From: an uncultured Acidobacteriota bacterium
GTDB lineage: Bacteria; Acidobacteriota; Blastocatellia; Pyrinomonadales; Pyrinomonadaceae
NCBI GenBank assembly: GCA_902826505.1
Contig: CADEFG010000214.1
Span: forward strand, 1-7,882
DNA length: 7,882 nucleotides
Direction of reading: 5' to 3'
The notes under the pieces are model-generated. The model was not told the origin of the DNA and did no database searches. It saw nothing but the letters and a program-made list of their open reading frames with translations. Shown in pieces: positions 5,676 through 7,882 of this stretch. How positions within the stretch are numbered: position 1 is the first letter of the stretch; every line of letters begins with the position of its first letter. Both the position numbers and the translations under genes were made by a program.

Positions 5676-6680
5676 ATCTTCTAAAAGATCGTCGGGAATA
5701 GTTTTAATTTTCATTCCCGCTTTCGGCAGTTTGCATGGAATATCGACGGAACTAAAATTAACACAACCTTCTTCACTCGTTTCCGAATCGATCATTCTTT
5801 CCAGAACGCCGACGGCAGATTTGTCCTTGACTTCGACGATGCGGATTCGTTCGCCCAAATCCGGCACATAAAATTGCATTCCGGTTTTGATGCCGAGATT
5901 TTTGCCCGCGCCGATATTCACGTAGCGGCGCGAATATCGTGCCATCGCAGATTCTTCGTCCGGCTCGTCTTTTTCGTATTTGTCGATCGAATCGATCTTT
6001 GTTTCGATCGGCTGTTTGATGAATTTTTCGTAAGCTTTAGGCAAGACCGGCAAACTGAAAGCCTTTTTCTTTGATATTTCGTCGCTTTTGATCCAAAAAG
6101 AATCCCAAATAGATGTTTGAGTTACATAGCTTTCGCCGTTAGTTTCGATTGTTTCCATTTTTGCTGAGCCGTAAAACCCTGCGGCTAATTCGCAAAAAAC
6201 TTCAAGCTCGTCTTCTTCGACCAGAAAATGCAGATCGCCCCACTTAACTTTGATCAGTTTTATCTGTCCGGTTTTGCCTGTTAGAAAAAACGGCGGCTGA
6301 GGTTTTTCCGTGATCAAAATTACCGAATCGGTATTATTGATGACTTTGCCGTAATTCAATGCGCGCAGCTCGATTGCACAGGTATAAATGTAATAATTAA
6401 CAAAACCTGTCGCCGAATTCCAAAATAATTTTGTATCGCTCAGGTCTGCAGGCAAAGTGTAAGAACCTTCCCATTCCGTAGCGATCTTCGATTGTTTGAT
6501 CAGATTGAGTTTTTCTTTCGCTTTGATGACATCATCTTTTGTGTAGTTTTTTAGCTGATGGCTCAAAAAAGGCTGGTATCCGTTGATCCAGTCTTCATCT
6601 TCTTTAAATTCTTGTCCAAAACCGGTCTGATACAAAATTAACAAAATCGTTAAAGCGAAAGTGATTTTTGGCAATTTCAT
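5670..6680 (-). CDS. Exported protein of unknown function, 336 aa
   Basis: Not recognised. Residues 1-22 form a signal peptide (KLPK, hydrophobic FALTILLILY, likely cut after GFG before Gln23), so the protein should be exported. The middle (about 75-200) looks beta-rich with scattered aromatics (FWNSATGFVNYYIYT, 86-100). The segment around 248-325 (YVNIGAGKNLGIKTGMQFYV, then IRIVEVKDKSAVGVLE) resembles the small beta-barrel, FlgT-C-like or SH3-like modules that describe a gained 'level'; this is a weak structural impression. Cysteines 101, 163, 306 and 316 could form disulfides. It has the best ribosome-binding site of the window and lies 10 bp after the 248-aa gene. Its stop TAA overlaps the relic dnaG ATG, indicating that it was the immediate translationally coupled neighbour of dnaG before the insertion. 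Confidence 0.85.
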   Translation of the reverse strand: MKLPKITFALTILLILYQTGFGQEFKEDEDWINGYQPFLSHQLKNYTKDDVIKAKEKLNLIKQSKIATEWEGSYTLPADLSDTKLFWNSATGFVNYYIYTCAIELRALNYGKVINNTDSVILITEKPQPPFFLTGKTGQIKLIKVKWGDLHFLVEEDELEVFCELAAGFYGSAKMETIETNGESYVTQTSIWDSFWIKSDEISKKKAFSLPVLPKAYEKFIKQPIETKIDSIDKYEKDEPDEESAMARYSRRYVNIGAGKNLGIKTGMQFYVPDLGERIRIVEVKDKSAVGVLERMIDSETSEEGCVNFSSVDIPCKLPKAGMKIKTIPDDLLEDN

Positions 6681-6684
6681 AATT

Positions 6685-6690
6685 TCTCCT
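6685..6690 (-). promoter_or_regulatory. Strong Shine-Dalgarno of the 336-aa gene
   Basis: AGGAGA on the minus strand follows immediately after the stop codon of the 248-aa gene and lies 4 nt before the ATG at 6678-6680. It fixes the start of the 336-aa gene. Confidence 0.8.
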
Positions 6691-7437
6691 TTATTTCTGC
6701 GAAACGAAATCTATTTCGATCGTCGCCGAATTCATCGGCAGCTGCGTGAGACTTTGACTAATTTCTTCGTAACGAATCAAAAAACGGTTGGACGAAACTT
6801 CGTATTGGGTCACCAATTCCTCGCGGATCAGGCTCGCGAGCTTTTCCTTATGATCTTTCGATCTGCCGAAAATGCGGATCTGCGCGTTGAGCTGCGGATT
6901 GGCTTTCAGGTATTCCGCCAAAAAATCCGAGTAATAACTTTCGATACAACACACCGGACAATCGCCGATATAATGCCACTTTCCGTCCGTTTTCACAACC
7001 TCGACGGTTTCGCGGACAAACATCACGGGTTTGTCGGATTTCGTCAACACGAACGGAAAAACTTCTTCCTTGATATTCGGCTTTTCTTTGCCGCTTTTAC
7101 TGAGCAGAAACTCGATCTTAAAGTCGGGATTCGCTTTGCTGGGAATGATCAAATAACGATTTTTATCGATTTTGCGGGAATTCAGATAGCCGTTAACATA
7201 TCTCTCCAAAAACTTGTTTTTGATCGAATCGCCGCCGCCGTAGATCACGATATAGCCTTTTGAAGTCGGATTTCGACCTAATCCGTCGTTGACAAACGCG
7301 TCGATCCGGCTCATTAATAGTTCGCAATTGTAATCGGAAAACGCATCGAAAATCTGCAAATCGTTTTGGCTTTCCTGTGCCGAAGCGGTTTTTCCGAAGG
7401 CAAAAAGCAGAAGCAAAAAGGTGATCGTTAGTTTCAT
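6691..7437 (-). CDS. Exported protein of unknown function, 248 aa, with two OmpA-like halves
   Basis: Not recognised by name. It has a signal peptide (residues 1-20, cut after ASA before Gln21) and no lipobox, so it is probably periplasmic or secreted. Two parts look alike. Residues 38-112 run C38...PTSKGYIVIYGGGDSIKNK...YLNSRKIDKNRYLIIPS...KIEFLLSK. Residues 169-245 run YYSDFLAEYLKANPQLN...IRIFGRSKDHKEKL...VSSNRFLIRYEE...IEIDFV. Each follows the helix-strand-helix-strand order of OmpA-like domains (hydrophobic strand then G-rich turn, helix, R-[FY]-L-I strand), but neither shows the full peptidoglycan-binding signature, so this is structural inference. A DCPVCC motif (159-164) sits between the halves and could bind metal or form disulfides. 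It begins 9 bp after mutS2 with a GAAGA ribosome-binding sequence, consistent with the same transcript. Confidence 0.85.
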   Translation of the reverse strand: MKLTITFLLLLFAFGKTASAQESQNDLQIFDAFSDYNCELLMSRIDAFVNDGLGRNPTSKGYIVIYGGGDSIKNKFLERYVNGYLNSRKIDKNRYLIIPSKANPDFKIEFLLSKSGKEKPNIKEEVFPFVLTKSDKPVMFVRETVEVVKTDGKWHYIGDCPVCCIESYYSDFLAEYLKANPQLNAQIRIFGRSKDHKEKLASLIREELVTQYEVSSNRFLIRYEEISQSLTQLPMNSATIEIDFVSQK

Positions 7438-7446
7438 AAAATCTTC

Positions 7447-7882
7447 TTACTGTTTGAGTTCTGCTATTGTCGCACCGTTTCCGCCTTGGTCCTGCGGAGC
7501 GAACGAGAAGCGCGCGATGTGCGGATGACCTTTTAAGAAATGATGGACAAAGTTTTTCAGTGCGCCGGTGCCGAAGCCGTGAATGATCCGGACTTGCGGG
7601 AGCGCGGCTAAGTAGGCTTCGTCTAAAAAGCGGTCGATTTCGTATTCGGCGTCCGATGTGGTTTTGCCGATCAGGTTTAGTTCGGCGTTCATGTCGACGG
7701 TGTCGAGCCGCAGATTTGAATCTTTTGCCTGACTTTGCAGTTTTTCGCCGCGCGTTTGTGATTTGGGCGCGTTTTCGGCGACCGCTGCGGCGGAAACGAC
7801 TTGCAGATTCTGGAGTTTTTCGCGGAAACGCATCGCGCCGACCATCACTTCCGCCGTTTCCTTGTCGATCTTTTCGACCGTT
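7447..7882 (-). CDS. mutS2: Endonuclease MutS2, C-terminal part with Smr domain (5' end outside window)
   Basis: Only the C-terminal 145 or so codons are present; the frame stays open to the window edge, reading TVEKIDKETAEVMVGAMRFR at the cut end, so the apparent GTG start near 7848 is internal. The first part fits the small linker domain after the MutS ATPase (VGAMRFREKLQNL). The Smr domain starts around LDTVDMNAELNLIGKT and carries the hallmark VRIIHGFGTGALKNFVHHFL, then HPHIARFSFAPQDQGGNGATI before the TAA stop. Smr domains are nucleases, and MutS2 has been linked to suppression of recombination and to rescue of collided ribosomes. The ATPase itself is not visible, so a free-standing Smr protein is not formally excluded, but the upstream linker argues for MutS2. 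Confidence 0.9.
   Translation of the reverse strand, partial: TVEKIDKETAEVMVGAMRFREKLQNLQVVSAAAVAENAPKSQTRGEKLQSQAKDSNLRLDTVDMNAELNLIGKTTSDAEYEIDRFLDEAYLAALPQVRIIHGFGTGALKNFVHHFLKGHPHIARFSFAPQDQGGNGATIAELKQ

Noticed and set aside
5667..6700. Signal peptide of the 336-aa protein as a lipoprotein signal
   Set aside because: No cysteine follows the hydrophobic stretch; the predicted cut is before Gln23, so a lipobox is absent.
7447..7848. Complete 133-aa Smr protein starting at GTG near 7848
   Set aside because: The frame remains open to the window edge with MutS2-like sequence (TVEKIDKETAEV) upstream of that codon, so the gene is a truncated-by-window MutS2.

Overview
The window is 7,882 bp of bacterial chromosome, and every convincing gene is on the minus strand. 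The genes are packed with gaps or overlaps of about 110 bp at most, so the region reads like one operon. In transcription order (right to left) it holds: the 3' end of mutS2; two genes for exported proteins of unknown function (248 and 336 aa); a small PIN-domain toxin-antitoxin pair; dnaG (primase); and rpoD (primary sigma factor). dnaG-rpoD is the core of the classical macromolecular-synthesis operon. No rpsU lies directly upstream, where the 336-aa exported protein gene sits instead. Host-like parts have moderate GC with codons rich in CG dinucleotides. The MutS2 tail, the sigma factor and the two exported proteins give an impression of Acidobacteriota (Blastocatellia-like), but this is recall and cannot be proven from the window.

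Two accessory elements have invaded the dnaG locus. First, dnaG carries a full-length in-frame intein of 381 residues (precursor residues 62-442, nt 3566-4708) with a LAGLIDADG-type homing-endonuclease domain. It is markedly AT-richer than the flanking primase sequence. It lies directly before the fourth cysteine of the CHC2 zinc finger, and its own first residue is also Cys, so the unspliced precursor already shows a complete zinc-ligand set that includes the intein nucleophile.

Second, the toxin-antitoxin pair lies between the 336-aa gene and dnaG. On its upstream side is a relic of the first 18 codons of dnaG (nt 5617-5670). The relic's start codon overlaps the stop of the 336-aa gene as TAATG, which looks like the original dnaG start junction. 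Relic and present dnaG head are direct repeats 779 bp apart, 46/54 identical, and 7 of the 8 differences are synonymous third-position changes. This looks like a cassette that arrived with, or next to, a replacement dnaG head from a diverged allele. An extended -10 promoter just past the breakpoint would drive the toxin-antitoxin pair and could read on into dnaG and rpoD.

The rest of the window is ordinary. Bases 1-86, downstream of rpoD, hold only a 7-bp tandem repeat and a short palindrome. I see no tRNA, rRNA, CRISPR array, insertion sequence or integrase. No stretch over 300 bases lacks a gene.
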